A DNA stretch of 64,000 nucleotides from Labedaea rhizosphaerae (GTDB lineage Bacteria > Actinomycetota > Actinomycetes > Mycobacteriales > Pseudonocardiaceae). The number at the start of each line of letters is the position of its first letter. Position 1 is the stretch's first letter. The notes under the pieces are model-generated. The model ran no database searches, was not told the DNA's origin, and saw only the letters and a program-made list of their open reading frames with translations. The stretch lies in NCBI RefSeq assembly GCF_004362825.1, contig NZ_SNXZ01000002.1:1483365-1547364 (forward strand), read 5' to 3'. This document shows positions 41,967-50,078 of the stretch, in pieces. The position numbers and the translations under genes were made by a program.

Positions 41967-42865
41967 GACTCCCCCACCGACACGTCGCACAGCACGTCCA
42001 GCATCCACAAGGCGGCTTCGGTGTGGTCGGCGTCCTTGCGCCGCACGGCCGCGATCCGCCGGTGCGGTCCGTCCCCGGCCAGCGGCACGGCGGCCACGTC
42101 CGGCCGCAACGCGACGAGGGCCAGGCGCGGGACGATGCTCACGCCGATGCCCGCCGCGACCAAACCCTGCGCGGACAGGTAGTCCTCGGTGACGAACCCG
42201 ATCTCCGGCTCGAACCCGGCGATCCGGCACATGGTGGCGAACGCGTCGTCGTAGGGCGGCTGGTGACCGCGCACCACCCAGGACTCGCCCGCGAACTCCA
42301 TCAGGTCCACTTCGGACTCGCCGGCGAACGGGTGGTCGGCGGGCACGAGCAGGTACAGCGGATCGTCCACAAGGGGCAATCGCTCGATGTCCGCGGGTAC
42401 GGTGCGGGGCAGGAAGTCGTAGTCCCACACCAGACCGACCTGGATGTCGCCGTCGCGCAGGGCCGCGGGCATGTCGGCGGCGTGCGCCGAACGCAGGTGC
42501 ACCTTCGTGTCGGGGTGGCGTTTGCCGAACTCGCGCAGCACGCGGGGGATCAGGTCGGCGGCGGCCGTGGGGAACGCGCCGAGGCGCACGCTCGCGGAGC
42601 GCTGGGTGAGGTCGTGCATCTCCTGCTCGATCGTCGCCATGGACCCGAGCAGGGCCTTGGACCGCTCGGCGAGCAACTCCCCCGCCTCGGTCAGCTCGAC
42701 GCCCCGCGGTCCACGCACCATCAACGCGACGCCGAGCTGGCGCTCCAGCAACGCCATTTGCTGCGACACCGCGGAGTGCGTCATGAACAGCGCCTCCGCC
42801 GCGGCGGTGAACGACCCGCGCTCGGCCACCGCGGCGAACACCTGCAGCCGACGGACCTCCAGCAC
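41963..42865 (-). CDS. LysR-family regulator
   Basis: 300 residues from GTG 42865 with AGAGAGGA about 9 bases upstream; the longer open frame lacks family character. The HTH VRRLQVFAAVAERGSFTAAAEALF-HSAVSQQMALLERQLG and a substrate-binding domain with LGAFPTAAADLIPRVLREFGKRHP, DYDFLPRTV and AGIGVSIVPRLALVAL are standard. Heads the minus-strand regulator unit. LysR proteins in such clusters commonly sense the aromatic substrate. The start region is divergent to the truncated GNAT frame. Confidence 0.92.
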   Translation of the reverse strand: MLEVRRLQVFAAVAERGSFTAAAEALFMTHSAVSQQMALLERQLGVALMVRGPRGVELTEAGELLAERSKALLGSMATIEQEMHDLTQRSASVRLGAFPTAAADLIPRVLREFGKRHPDTKVHLRSAHAADMPAALRDGDIQVGLVWDYDFLPRTVPADIERLPLVDDPLYLLVPADHPFAGESEVDLMEFAGESWVVRGHQPPYDDAFATMCRIAGFEPEIGFVTEDYLSAQGLVAAGIGVSIVPRLALVALRPDVAAVPLAGDGPHRRIAAVRRKDADHTEAALWMLDVLCDVSVGES

Positions 42866-42922
42866 GCGCGCGGTCCTCTCTGCCGTGAAAAGGCCATTGT
42901 GCCACGCGATAGGTTTCGCCCC

Positions 42923-43057
42923 ATGCCTGAGCTGGGTCTCCGCACGTGGCCACCGACCCCGATCGAGACCGAGCGGCTGGTCCTGCGCGCGGCCGAGGCA
43001 CGCGACCGCACAGCGCTGCTGGACCTGTTCTCGTCGCCGGAAGTCAGGCGGGCCTAG
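42923..43057 (+). pseudogene. Truncated GNAT acetyltransferase, N-terminal fragment
   Basis: 44 codons (MPELGLRTWPPTPIETERL...) that read as the first strand and helix of a RimJ-type GNAT acetyltransferase (IETERLVLRAAEARDRTALLDLF, then SPEVRRA), then stop. A full protein is about 170 residues. The fragment ends 9 bp before the palindromic repeat at 43066, so the repeat may mark the deletion or insertion junction. Confidence 0.65.
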
Positions 43058-43065
43058 AGCTGCCA

Positions 43066-43120
43066 AGCCCTGAATGTCCCATTGGGGGCGCTGGGTGTCC
43101 CGGATGGGACATTCAGGGCT
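43066..43120. repeat. Dispersed inverted repeat, copy B
   Basis: A perfect 17-bp inverted repeat (43066-43082 with 43104-43120) around a 21-base loop. Its 43068-43118 part matches copy A (4512-4562, reversed) at 46 of 51 positions. The UbiX stop codon (43113-43115) is inside the right arm. It may also act as a two-way terminator between the GNAT fragment and UbiX. Confidence 0.88.
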
Positions 43121-43730
43121 TGTCGGCCAGGCGGGGGGCCGTGGTGACCTCTTCGCCCTTCCACTCCTCGGGCGCGAGCTCCCCCAGTCCCACCCGCGCC
43201 AGGGCGCGGCGCGCGACGTGGTCGATCAGGTCGTCGACCGACTCCGGGCGCGGGTAGAACGCGGGCACCGGCGGCGCGATGATCGCGCCCGCCTCGGTGA
43301 CGGCGACCATCGACCGCAGGTGGCCCAGGTGCAGTGGTGTCTCGCGCACCATCAGCAGCAGCGGCCGGCCCTCCTTGAGGCAGACGTCGGCGGCGCGGGA
43401 CACCAGGTCGTCGGTGTAGCCGGTGGCCACGGCCGAGAGCGTCTTGATCGAACACGGCACGACCAGCATGGAGTGCACGTCGAAGCTGCCCGAGGCGATC
43501 GAGGCGCCGATGTCCTTCGCGCGGTGGAAGACGTGGGCGAGTTCGCGGACCTCGCCCGGCGTGACGTCGCATTCGTAGCGCAGGGTGCGCATCCCGGCGG
43601 ACGACACCACGAGGTGCACTTCCACGTCGGGTAGTTCACGCAACACGGTCAGCACACGCAGGCCGATCGCGGTGCCGCTGGCGCCGGTGATCCCCACGAC
43701 CACCCGCCGGATCCGTCTGTCGCTGCGCAT
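43113..43730 (-). CDS. ubiX: UbiX flavin prenyltransferase
   Basis: 205 residues from ATG 43730; a longer start at 43742 is possible. VVVGITGASGTAIGLRVL is the FMN-binding N-terminus, VHLVVSSAG follows, then MLVVPCSIKTLSAVATGYTDDLVSRAADVCLKEGRPLLLMVRETPLH and AGAIIAPPVPAFYPRP (split here), all UbiX-typical. It prenylates FMN with dimethylallyl phosphate to give the UbiD cofactor, so it serves the UbiD at 37761. Divergent from the amidohydrolase operon (118 bp), so the two can share control. Confidence 0.93.
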   Translation of the reverse strand: MRSDRRIRRVVVGITGASGTAIGLRVLTVLRELPDVEVHLVVSSAGMRTLRYECDVTPGEVRELAHVFHRAKDIGASIASGSFDVHSMLVVPCSIKTLSAVATGYTDDLVSRAADVCLKEGRPLLLMVRETPLHLGHLRSMVAVTEAGAIIAPPVPAFYPRPESVDDLIDHVARRALARVGLGELAPEEWKGEEVTTAPRLADKP

Positions 43731-43848
43731 GCCCCATGGCATCACGGCCGCTACCGCGGGCACCAGCTTCCTGCTGTCAGACCTGCTAATGGCCGCCCAC
43801 AGGAAAGCTCGCTGGTCCGGTCCGCGGCGCGAACCTAGCGTCACCTTC

Positions 43849-44727
43849 ATGACCGTTCTGGACGCGCACGCACACCTCGTGCCGCGCTCGTTGCTCGGCG
43901 AGGTCGGCAAGCTGCCACCGTTGCCCGGCATGACCGATGTGGACGTCCGCGCGCGGTGGCTGGCGGACACCGGGATCACCAAGCAGGTGCTCTCGCCGTG
44001 GCTGGACGTCCAGGCCGGCGGCCCGGACTGGACGGCCCGGCTGAACGACGCCATGGTCGCCGCCGCGAGCGACCTCGGCACCGTGACCCTGGCCAGTGTG
44101 GACACCGCGGACCCGGACCGCGCGGCCGAGGACCTGGTGACCGCGGCGAAGCCGGCCGAGGTCGCCGGGGTCATCGTGAACACCGGCACCGCACCGGTGG
44201 AGAACCCGTTCGCTCCACTGTGGAGCGCCGCGGCCGAGCACGGCGTGCCGATCGTGCTGCACCCGCCGACCCGACCGCCGACGCCGGAGCTGGTCGGGCT
44301 CGGCAACGTGCACGGCCGGCTCATCGACACCACGATCGCGGTCAGCAGGTTGATCCTCACCGGCGTGCTCGACCGGCACCCCGGGCTGAAGCTGCTGGTG
44401 GTGCACGGCGGCGGTTTCCTGCCGTACCAGGCGTCCCGGCTCGACGGCGGCTACCGCTCGGGCGAGTCCAAGGTGGTCGACCTCGAGCTCGGCCGGCCCA
44501 GCGCGTACCTGTCGCGGCTCTACTACGACACGGTGGCGCTCTCGCCCGCGTCGATCCGGTTCCTGGCCGGGATCGCGCCCGGGCACGTGGTGCTGGGCAG
44601 CGACTACCCGTTCCCGATCGGCGACCAGCAACCGGCGGACACCGTGCGTGCGGCCGGGCTGGACGAGACGGAAACCGCCTCCATCCTGCACGGCGCAGCC
44701 GCGGACTTCTTCGGAGTGACCGCGTGA
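43849..44727 (+). CDS. ACMSD-type amidohydrolase (amidohydrolase 2 family)
   Basis: 292 residues from ATG 43849. The metal HxH is in DAHAHLVP; further ligand histidines are in VLHPPTRPP and VVHGGGFLPYQ, and the Asp in GSDYPFPIG. These are the features of the ACMSD/decarboxylase branch, which cleaves C-C bonds of picolinate-like, hydroxybenzoate and isoorotate substrates as well as C-N bonds of some lactones. The presence of this possible second decarboxylase beside UbiD is unusual. It leads the hydroxylase operon; the stop overlaps the next start. Confidence 0.9.
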   Translation: MTVLDAHAHLVPRSLLGEVGKLPPLPGMTDVDVRARWLADTGITKQVLSPWLDVQAGGPDWTARLNDAMVAAASDLGTVTLASVDTADPDRAAEDLVTAAKPAEVAGVIVNTGTAPVENPFAPLWSAAAEHGVPIVLHPPTRPPTPELVGLGNVHGRLIDTTIAVSRLILTGVLDRHPGLKLLVVHGGGFLPYQASRLDGGYRSGESKVVDLELGRPSAYLSRLYYDTVALSPASIRFLAGIAPGHVVLGSDYPFPIGDQQPADTVRAAGLDETETASILHGAAADFFGVTA

Positions 44728-45518
44728 GCGCACCTTTGCGGCTGACCGCCGCCACCGCTACCGGGCACCTGTCCGTGCTGCGCTGGGGCGCGGGTGAGCC
44801 CATCGTCCTGCTGCACCCGCTGGCCCTGGCCGGTGAGCTGTGGACGCCGATCGCCGCGCGGCTCACCGGTGGCGCGGTGTACGCGCCGGACCTGCGCGGG
44901 CACGGCCACTCCAGCTGGGACGGCCGGCCGTTCTCGATCGCCGACATGGCCACCGACCTCGCGCACGCGCTGGACTCGCTGGGCCTGTCTTCGGTGCACC
45001 TGCTCGGCATGTCGATGGGCGGCAGCGTCGGGCTGACCTTCGCCGGCACCCACCCGGAGCGGGTTCGCTCGCTGGTCCTGGCCGACACCACCGCCTGGTA
45101 CGGCCCGGACGCGGTCGCCACGTGGGAACAGCGTGCGGTGAAAGCGAAGGAGACGCCCCGCGCGGAGCAGCTGCCGTTCCAGCGCGACCGCTGGTTCTCC
45201 CCCGACTGGGCGCGGGAGCACGCGGACGAGGTGCGGCGGGTCTGCGACATCTTCCTGCGCACCGACAGCGCCGCCCACGCGGCGTCGTCGCTCGCTATGG
45301 GGGCCATGGACTCCCGCGAGCTGCTGCCCAAGATCACCGCGCCGACCCTGGTGCTGGTCGGCGAGCACGACTACGCGACGCCGCCCGACATGGCCCGGGT
45401 GCTCGCCGACACCATCCCCGGCGCGACGCTGCGCGTGCTGCCCGACCTGCGGCACATGTCGCTGATCGAGCGGCCCGAGCTCGCCGAGGTCATCCGCAAG
45501 CACATGGAGGTCCGGTGA
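44724..45518 (+). CDS. Alpha/beta hydrolase (enol-lactonase or amidase-like)
   Basis: 264 residues from GTG (GTGA overlap). The nucleophile is in GMSMGG (Ser near 95), with oxyanion HPLALAG, the acid in LVGEHDYATPP and the His in LRHMSLIE. The YAPDLRGHGHSS strand-loop is standard. 3-oxoadipate enol-lactonases and N-formylmaleamate deformylase are close relatives by fold; the sequence alone cannot choose. It is between the amidohydrolase and the molybdenum hydroxylase. Confidence 0.9.
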   Translation: MSAPLRLTAATATGHLSVLRWGAGEPIVLLHPLALAGELWTPIAARLTGGAVYAPDLRGHGHSSWDGRPFSIADMATDLAHALDSLGLSSVHLLGMSMGGSVGLTFAGTHPERVRSLVLADTTAWYGPDAVATWEQRAVKAKETPRAEQLPFQRDRWFSPDWAREHADEVRRVCDIFLRTDSAAHAASSLAMGAMDSRELLPKITAPTLVLVGEHDYATPPDMARVLADTIPGATLRVLPDLRHMSLIERPELAEVIRKHMEVR

Positions 45519-46384
45519 AACCAGGACGGTTCACTTACCACGCCCCGCGTTCGCTGGACGCGGCGCTGGCGTTGCTCGCCGAGCACGGCGACGAGGCGAA
45601 GGTGCTGGCCGGCGGGCAGAGCCTGGTGCCGATGCTGAACTTCCGGCTGGCGCAGGTCGACCACCTCGTCGACATCAACCGGATCGGGCCCGAGTTCGCC
45701 GGCCCGAAGGTCACCGGCGACACGGTGACGATCCCGGCCTTGGTGCGCCAGCGCGTCCTGGAACGCTCCGCCGAGGTCGCGGCCGTGCTGCCGGTGTTCG
45801 CCGCGGCGCTGCCGCAGGTGGCGCACCCGCAGATCCGCAACCGCGGCACGGTGTGCGGCAGCTGCGCGCACGCCGACCCGGCCGCGGAGCTGCCCACGGT
45901 GATGTCCGTTGTGGACTCGACGTTCCGGATCGCGTCGGCCCGCGGCACCCGCGAGGTGGACGCCGCGGACTTCTTCCAGTTCCACCTGACCACCGCGCTG
46001 GAGCCGGACGAGCTGCTCACCGAGGTGGCGATCCGGGTCCCCCAGCCGGGAACCCGCATGGCGTTCAAGGAGTTCGCCACCCGTCGCGGCGACTTCGCAC
46101 TGGTGGCCGTCGCGGCGTCGGCCACAGTGGACGAATCCGGCACGGTGACGGCTTGCCGCATCGCCGCCGCCGGGGTCGCGCCGACGCCACAACGGCTGCA
46201 CGATGCCGAAGCGGTGGTCATCGGCTCCACAGTGGACGACGAAGCGATCGCCGCGGCGGAGGCAGCGGCCAGTGCCGCGGTCGACCCCACCGGCGACATC
46301 CACGCGACCGCCGAGCACCGGCGCCGGCTCACCGCCGTGCTGGTGCGCCGGGCGCTCGCGGAGATCAAGGGAGACCAGTCGTGA
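45515..46384 (+). CDS. Molybdenum hydroxylase FAD subunit (M, CoxM/NdhF type)
   Basis: 289 residues from GTG (overlap GTGA). The FAD-binding N-terminus VLAGGQSLVPMLNFRLAQ and the HPQIRNRGTVCGSCAHADPAAELP loop are the CoxM/XdhB flavin features; the C-terminal CO-dehydrogenase flavoprotein domain follows. It passes electrons from the iron-sulfur subunit to an acceptor. Operon order M, S, L as in CO-dehydrogenase-like enzymes. Confidence 0.93.
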   Translation: MKPGRFTYHAPRSLDAALALLAEHGDEAKVLAGGQSLVPMLNFRLAQVDHLVDINRIGPEFAGPKVTGDTVTIPALVRQRVLERSAEVAAVLPVFAAALPQVAHPQIRNRGTVCGSCAHADPAAELPTVMSVVDSTFRIASARGTREVDAADFFQFHLTTALEPDELLTEVAIRVPQPGTRMAFKEFATRRGDFALVAVAASATVDESGTVTACRIAAAGVAPTPQRLHDAEAVVIGSTVDDEAIAAAEAAASAAVDPTGDIHATAEHRRRLTAVLVRRALAEIKGDQS

Positions 46385-46851
46385 CCGACAACATCACCGT
46401 GACGGTGAACGGGAAACAGCACACGGCGACGGCCGACGACCGGCTCACCCTCGCCGACTTCCTGCGGGAGAAGCTGCGCCTGACCGGGACGCACCTCGGC
46501 TGCGAGCACGGCGTCTGCGGCGCGTGCACGATCATCGTCGACGGGTCAGCGGTGCGGTCGTGCCTGATGCTCGCCCGCCAGGCCGACGGGGCCGAGCTGG
46601 AGACCGTCGAGGGGCTGGCCGAGGGCGGCAAGCTCAACCGGTTGCAGCAGGCGTTCAAGGACAACTACGCGCTGCAATGCGGGTTCTGCACGCCGGGCTT
46701 CCTGATGAGCGTGACGGCGGCACTGCGCGAGGGCCCGGTGCGTGACGAGGACGAGGCCAGGGACGTGTTGAGCGGCAACATCTGCCGCTGCACCGGCTAC
46801 CAGGGTCTCGTCGACGCCGTGCTGGAGACCAGCAAGGAGATGCACTCGTGA
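46381..46851 (+). CDS. Molybdenum hydroxylase [2Fe-2S] subunit (S, CoxS type)
   Basis: 156 residues from GTG. The plant-type cluster uses Cys41, 46, 49 and 61 (CEHGVCGACT, RSCLML) and the second cluster Cys100, 103, 135 and 137 (QCGFCTPG, ICRCTG). Both [2Fe-2S] sites are complete. GTGA overlaps on both sides keep subunits stoichiometric. Confidence 0.96.
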   Translation: MTDNITVTVNGKQHTATADDRLTLADFLREKLRLTGTHLGCEHGVCGACTIIVDGSAVRSCLMLARQADGAELETVEGLAEGGKLNRLQQAFKDNYALQCGFCTPGFLMSVTAALREGPVRDEDEARDVLSGNICRCTGYQGLVDAVLETSKEMHS

Positions 46852-49292
46852 CCGGCACCATCGGCGCGTCGGTGAAGCGGCGCGAGGACGACCGGTTGCT
46901 CACCGGCCGCGGCCGCTACCTCGACGACCTCGACCTCCCCGACGCCTTGGCCATCGCTTTCCTGCGTTCGCCGCACGCGCACGCCAAGATCAACTCGATC
47001 GACGTCGACGAGGCGCTGCAGGCACCCGGCGTGGTCGCGGTGTACCGCGGCTCGGACCTGATGGCGATCCACAAACCGTTGGCGCCCAAGGTGCAGCACC
47101 CCATGCTCAAGGAGCTGCCGCGCTACCCGATCCCGTGCGAAGAGGTGCACTACGTCGGCGAGCCGGTGGCCGTCGTGGTCGCCGAGAACCGCTACCTCGC
47201 CGAGGACGCGCTCGAACTGATCGACGTGGACTACGACGTGCTGCCCGCGATCTCGTCCACCGCGGCCGCGCTCGCCGAGGGCGCGCCGCTCGCGCACAGC
47301 GACGCCGACAGCAACGTCGCCGTCACGCTCACCCAGCGCTGCGGTGACGCCGAAGCCGCGTTGAACAGCGCACCGAACCGGCTCTCCGGCGAGTTCCGGG
47401 TCATGCGGGGCGGCGGGCACTCGATGGAGGCCCGCGCGGTCGCGGCCCGGTTCGAGCCGGCCACCGGCCAGGTGACCGTGTGGGACACGACGCAGTCGCC
47501 GCACTACGCGCGCCAGCAACTCTCGATGATCTACGAGATGGCCGAGGACGACATCCGGGTCATCGCCCCGCCCGACGTGGGCGGCGGGTTCGGGCCCAAG
47601 GCGCAGTTCTACGGCGAGGAAGTCGTCGTGCCCTGGGTGGCCATGCTGCTCGGCCGCACGGTGAAGTGGGTCGAGGACCGCCAGGAGAACTTCGTCAGCG
47701 CCATGATGGAGCGCGGCCAGACCCACCGCATCGAGGTCGGCTTCGACGACGACGGCAAGCTGCTGGCCGTCCGGGACCACATCGAGCACGACCAGGGCGC
47801 CTACTGCGCGGGTCTGCAGGTCCCGTCCATCACCACGAGCACCGTGCCGGGGCCGTACAAGATCCCGAACATCCACACCGAGCTGTACGCCTGCTACACG
47901 AACATGGTGCCGACGTCGTCGGTGCGCGGTGCCGGTCGCCCGCAGGCCGTGTTCGCGATGGAACGCATGATGGACCGGATCGCCGAGCACCTGGACCTCG
48001 ACCCCGCGGAAGTGCGGCGCCGCAACCTCATCCAGGCCGACGAGTTCCCGTACCGGGTCGGCATCACCTTCCGCGACGGCAGCCCGCTGACCTACGACAG
48101 CGGCGACTTCCCCGCGTTGCTCGAGGGCACGCTCGACAAGCTCGACTACGAGCGGTGCAAGCGCGAACGCGACCAGGCCCGTGCCGAGGGCCGCCACGTC
48201 GGGATCGGGATCGCGGTTTACGTGGAGGGTTGCGGGCTCGGCCCGTACGAGGGCGCGAAGCTCCGCCTGGACAACCGCGGCAAGATCCTGGTCACGCTGG
48301 CCGCCGCCGGGCAGGGCCAGGGCTACGAGACCGTGTACGCGCAGATCGCCGCGGAGGCCATCGGCGTCGACATGGACCTCATCGAGGTCGTCACCGGCGA
48401 CACCGGCCGCATCCCGTTCGGGCAGGGCACGTTCGCCTCGCGGATCACCGCGACCGCCGGACCGGCCGTGTACAACGCCGGGCACCAGCTGCGGGAGCGG
48501 CTCAAGGACACCGCCGCGCACCTGCTCGGCTGTGCGCCCGGCGACATCGAGTTCGACGGCGACCGCGCCACGTTCGCGGGCGATGCCGAGAAGTCGGTGT
48601 CGCTGCAGGAGATCGCGCGCGTGGCGAACATCGGCAAGCACGGCATCACGCTGCCCAAGGGCATCAAGCCGGCGATCGAGGTGTCGAGCTACTTCGCCCC
48701 CGAACGGGCCGCCTACGCCAGCGGCGCACACGCCGCCGTGGTCGAGGTGGACCCGGACACCGGTGGCGTGAAGGTGCTGAAGTACGTGATCGGCCACGAC
48801 TGCGGCAACGTGATCAACCCGCGGCTGGTGGACGGCCAGGTGATCGGCGGCTTCGCGCACGGCATCGGCAACGCGCTCTACGAGGAGCCGGTCTACGACG
48901 CCGAGGGCCAGCCGCAGGCGGCGAGCTACCTGGACTACACGCTGGTGTCCGCCGCCGAGGTGCCGCGGGTGGAGCTGTTCCACCTGCACACGCCGAGCCC
49001 GCTGAACCCGTTGGGCGCCAAGGGCGCGGGCGAGGGCGGCACCATCCCCGCCCCCGCCGCGATCGCCAACGCCGTCGAAGACGCCTTGCGTTCCATCCGG
49101 CATCGCGGCGGTGTCGAGGACGGCCGCCCCGACCACAGCGGCAAGCAGCCACCCGGCGGCCGTGCTCGGCATCGCCTTGAAGGCGATGCCGACGGAGCGC
49201 GGAGCGCGACCATCCAACGCAGTCCTCGGATCGACTACGCCCCGGTCACCCCGCACCGGGTCGCCACCGCCGTGAGAGAAGCAGGGCACTGA
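46848..49292 (+). CDS. Molybdenum hydroxylase large subunit (L, xanthine-dehydrogenase family)
   Basis: 814 residues from GTG. The molybdopterin-binding signatures DVGGGFGPKAQFY, SSVRGAGRPQAVFAMERMMD and the C-terminal GAKGAGEGG with the catalytic Glu are present. The active-site loop is VRGAGR, not the AYRCSFR of true CO dehydrogenase, so this is a hydroxylase, probably of an N-heteroaromatic or aldehyde. Residues about 749-789 are a non-family Arg/Gly-rich insertion that corresponds to a hairpin-bearing repeat; the frame resumes with DYAPVTPHRVATAV and stays open. Whether the protein is still active should depend on that surface loop. Confidence 0.94.
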   Translation: MTGTIGASVKRREDDRLLTGRGRYLDDLDLPDALAIAFLRSPHAHAKINSIDVDEALQAPGVVAVYRGSDLMAIHKPLAPKVQHPMLKELPRYPIPCEEVHYVGEPVAVVVAENRYLAEDALELIDVDYDVLPAISSTAAALAEGAPLAHSDADSNVAVTLTQRCGDAEAALNSAPNRLSGEFRVMRGGGHSMEARAVAARFEPATGQVTVWDTTQSPHYARQQLSMIYEMAEDDIRVIAPPDVGGGFGPKAQFYGEEVVVPWVAMLLGRTVKWVEDRQENFVSAMMERGQTHRIEVGFDDDGKLLAVRDHIEHDQGAYCAGLQVPSITTSTVPGPYKIPNIHTELYACYTNMVPTSSVRGAGRPQAVFAMERMMDRIAEHLDLDPAEVRRRNLIQADEFPYRVGITFRDGSPLTYDSGDFPALLEGTLDKLDYERCKRERDQARAEGRHVGIGIAVYVEGCGLGPYEGAKLRLDNRGKILVTLAAAGQGQGYETVYAQIAAEAIGVDMDLIEVVTGDTGRIPFGQGTFASRITATAGPAVYNAGHQLRERLKDTAAHLLGCAPGDIEFDGDRATFAGDAEKSVSLQEIARVANIGKHGITLPKGIKPAIEVSSYFAPERAAYASGAHAAVVEVDPDTGGVKVLKYVIGHDCGNVINPRLVDGQVIGGFAHGIGNALYEEPVYDAEGQPQAASYLDYTLVSAAEVPRVELFHLHTPSPLNPLGAKGAGEGGTIPAPAAIANAVEDALRSIRHRGGVEDGRPDHSGKQPPGGRARHRLEGDADGARSATIQRSPRIDYAPVTPHRVATAVREAGH
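49093..49215. repeat. In-frame repeat-like insertion with hairpin in the large-subunit gene
   Basis: About 120 bp interrupt the conserved C-terminus between EDALR and DYAPVTP. It contains a perfect 11-bp stem (TCGGCATCGCC 49166-49176, loop TTGAA, GGCGATGCCGA 49182-49192). The edges are approximate because no target duplication is obvious. It keeps the reading frame. Confidence 0.6.
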
Positions 49293-49912
49293 TGCGCATC
49301 GACAACTCCTTCGACATCGACGCGAGCCCGGACCAGGTCTTCGAGTTCCTGCAGGACGCGCACAACGTGGCCGCGTGCTTCCCGGGCGCCGAACTGACCG
49401 AGGACCTCGGCGACGATTCCTACAAGGGCAAGGTCAAGATCAAGGTCGGCCCGGTCACGGCCGCGTACGCGGGCACCGCGACCATCGTCGAGCGCGACGA
49501 CGTGAACCGGGTGGCCGTGCTGCTGGCCGAGGGCAAGGACGCGAAGGGTTCCGGTTCGGCCAAGGCGACCGCGCGCATGCAGGTCGACCCGCACGGCGCG
49601 GGCGCCACGGTCACGTTCTCCACCGACCTGACGATCTCTGGCAAGCTGGCGCAGTTCGGTCGCGGCATCATGGCCGACGTGTCGGGCCGCATGGTCGCCG
49701 AACTGGCGGCCCAGGTCCGGACCCGCATCACCGCCGCGACCCCGGCGGCCGAGTCTGCTGCGGCGTCCGCGGAAGCCCCGCCGACGCTGCCCACGCCACC
49801 GGCCGCCGCGCCACCGATGAAGTTCTCCAGCATCCTGCGCGCGATGCTGGCCGGTTTCGTCAAGCGGGTGCGGGCGCGCATCCGCGACCGCCGGGCCAGG
49901 AACCCCCGCTGA
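49292..49912 (+). CDS. CoxG-like SRPBCC protein
   Basis: 206 residues, TGATG overlap with the large subunit. The SRPBCC/CoxG body (FDIDASPDQVFEFLQDAHNVAACFPGAELTEDLGDDSYKGKVKIK, in pieces) carries the standard cavity strands and ends in a long Ala/Pro linker plus a basic amphipathic tail (FVKRVRARIRDRRARNP), as in CoxG that recruits the hydroxylase to the membrane. Last gene of the operon. Confidence 0.92.
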   Translation: MRIDNSFDIDASPDQVFEFLQDAHNVAACFPGAELTEDLGDDSYKGKVKIKVGPVTAAYAGTATIVERDDVNRVAVLLAEGKDAKGSGSAKATARMQVDPHGAGATVTFSTDLTISGKLAQFGRGIMADVSGRMVAELAAQVRTRITAATPAAESAAASAEAPPTLPTPPAAAPPMKFSSILRAMLAGFVKRVRARIRDRRARNPR

Positions 49913-50078
49913 GCCCGATCCATTCATTCCGCATGCATGAACCCGCCCCTCCGACATCCTCCCTGGTCACTCCGCCTCTGCCCACCAACTCGCCCTGGGA
50001 TTTAGCCCGCTGAATCCCGTTTAATGGGTGGGCGCCGTCGCGGCGAGGCGCGCCAGGGGCACCGCCAGGAGCAAGCTC

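Noticed and set aside
37069-45518. Complete nicotinate (maleamate) pathway
   Set aside because: Cysteine hydrolase and alpha/beta hydrolase fit NicF/NicD-like roles, but no NicX dioxygenase, NicC monooxygenase or maleate isomerase is in the window.
46797-49289. Minus-strand open frame of 830 codons
   Set aside because: It is the antisense of the molybdenum hydroxylase large subunit; His/Asp/Val-rich composition is the mirror of GC-rich codons.
46381-49912. Aerobic CO dehydrogenase (CoxMSL-G)
   Set aside because: The large subunit has the VRGAGR loop, not the AYRCSFR loop of form I CO dehydrogenase, so only the architecture is Cox-like.
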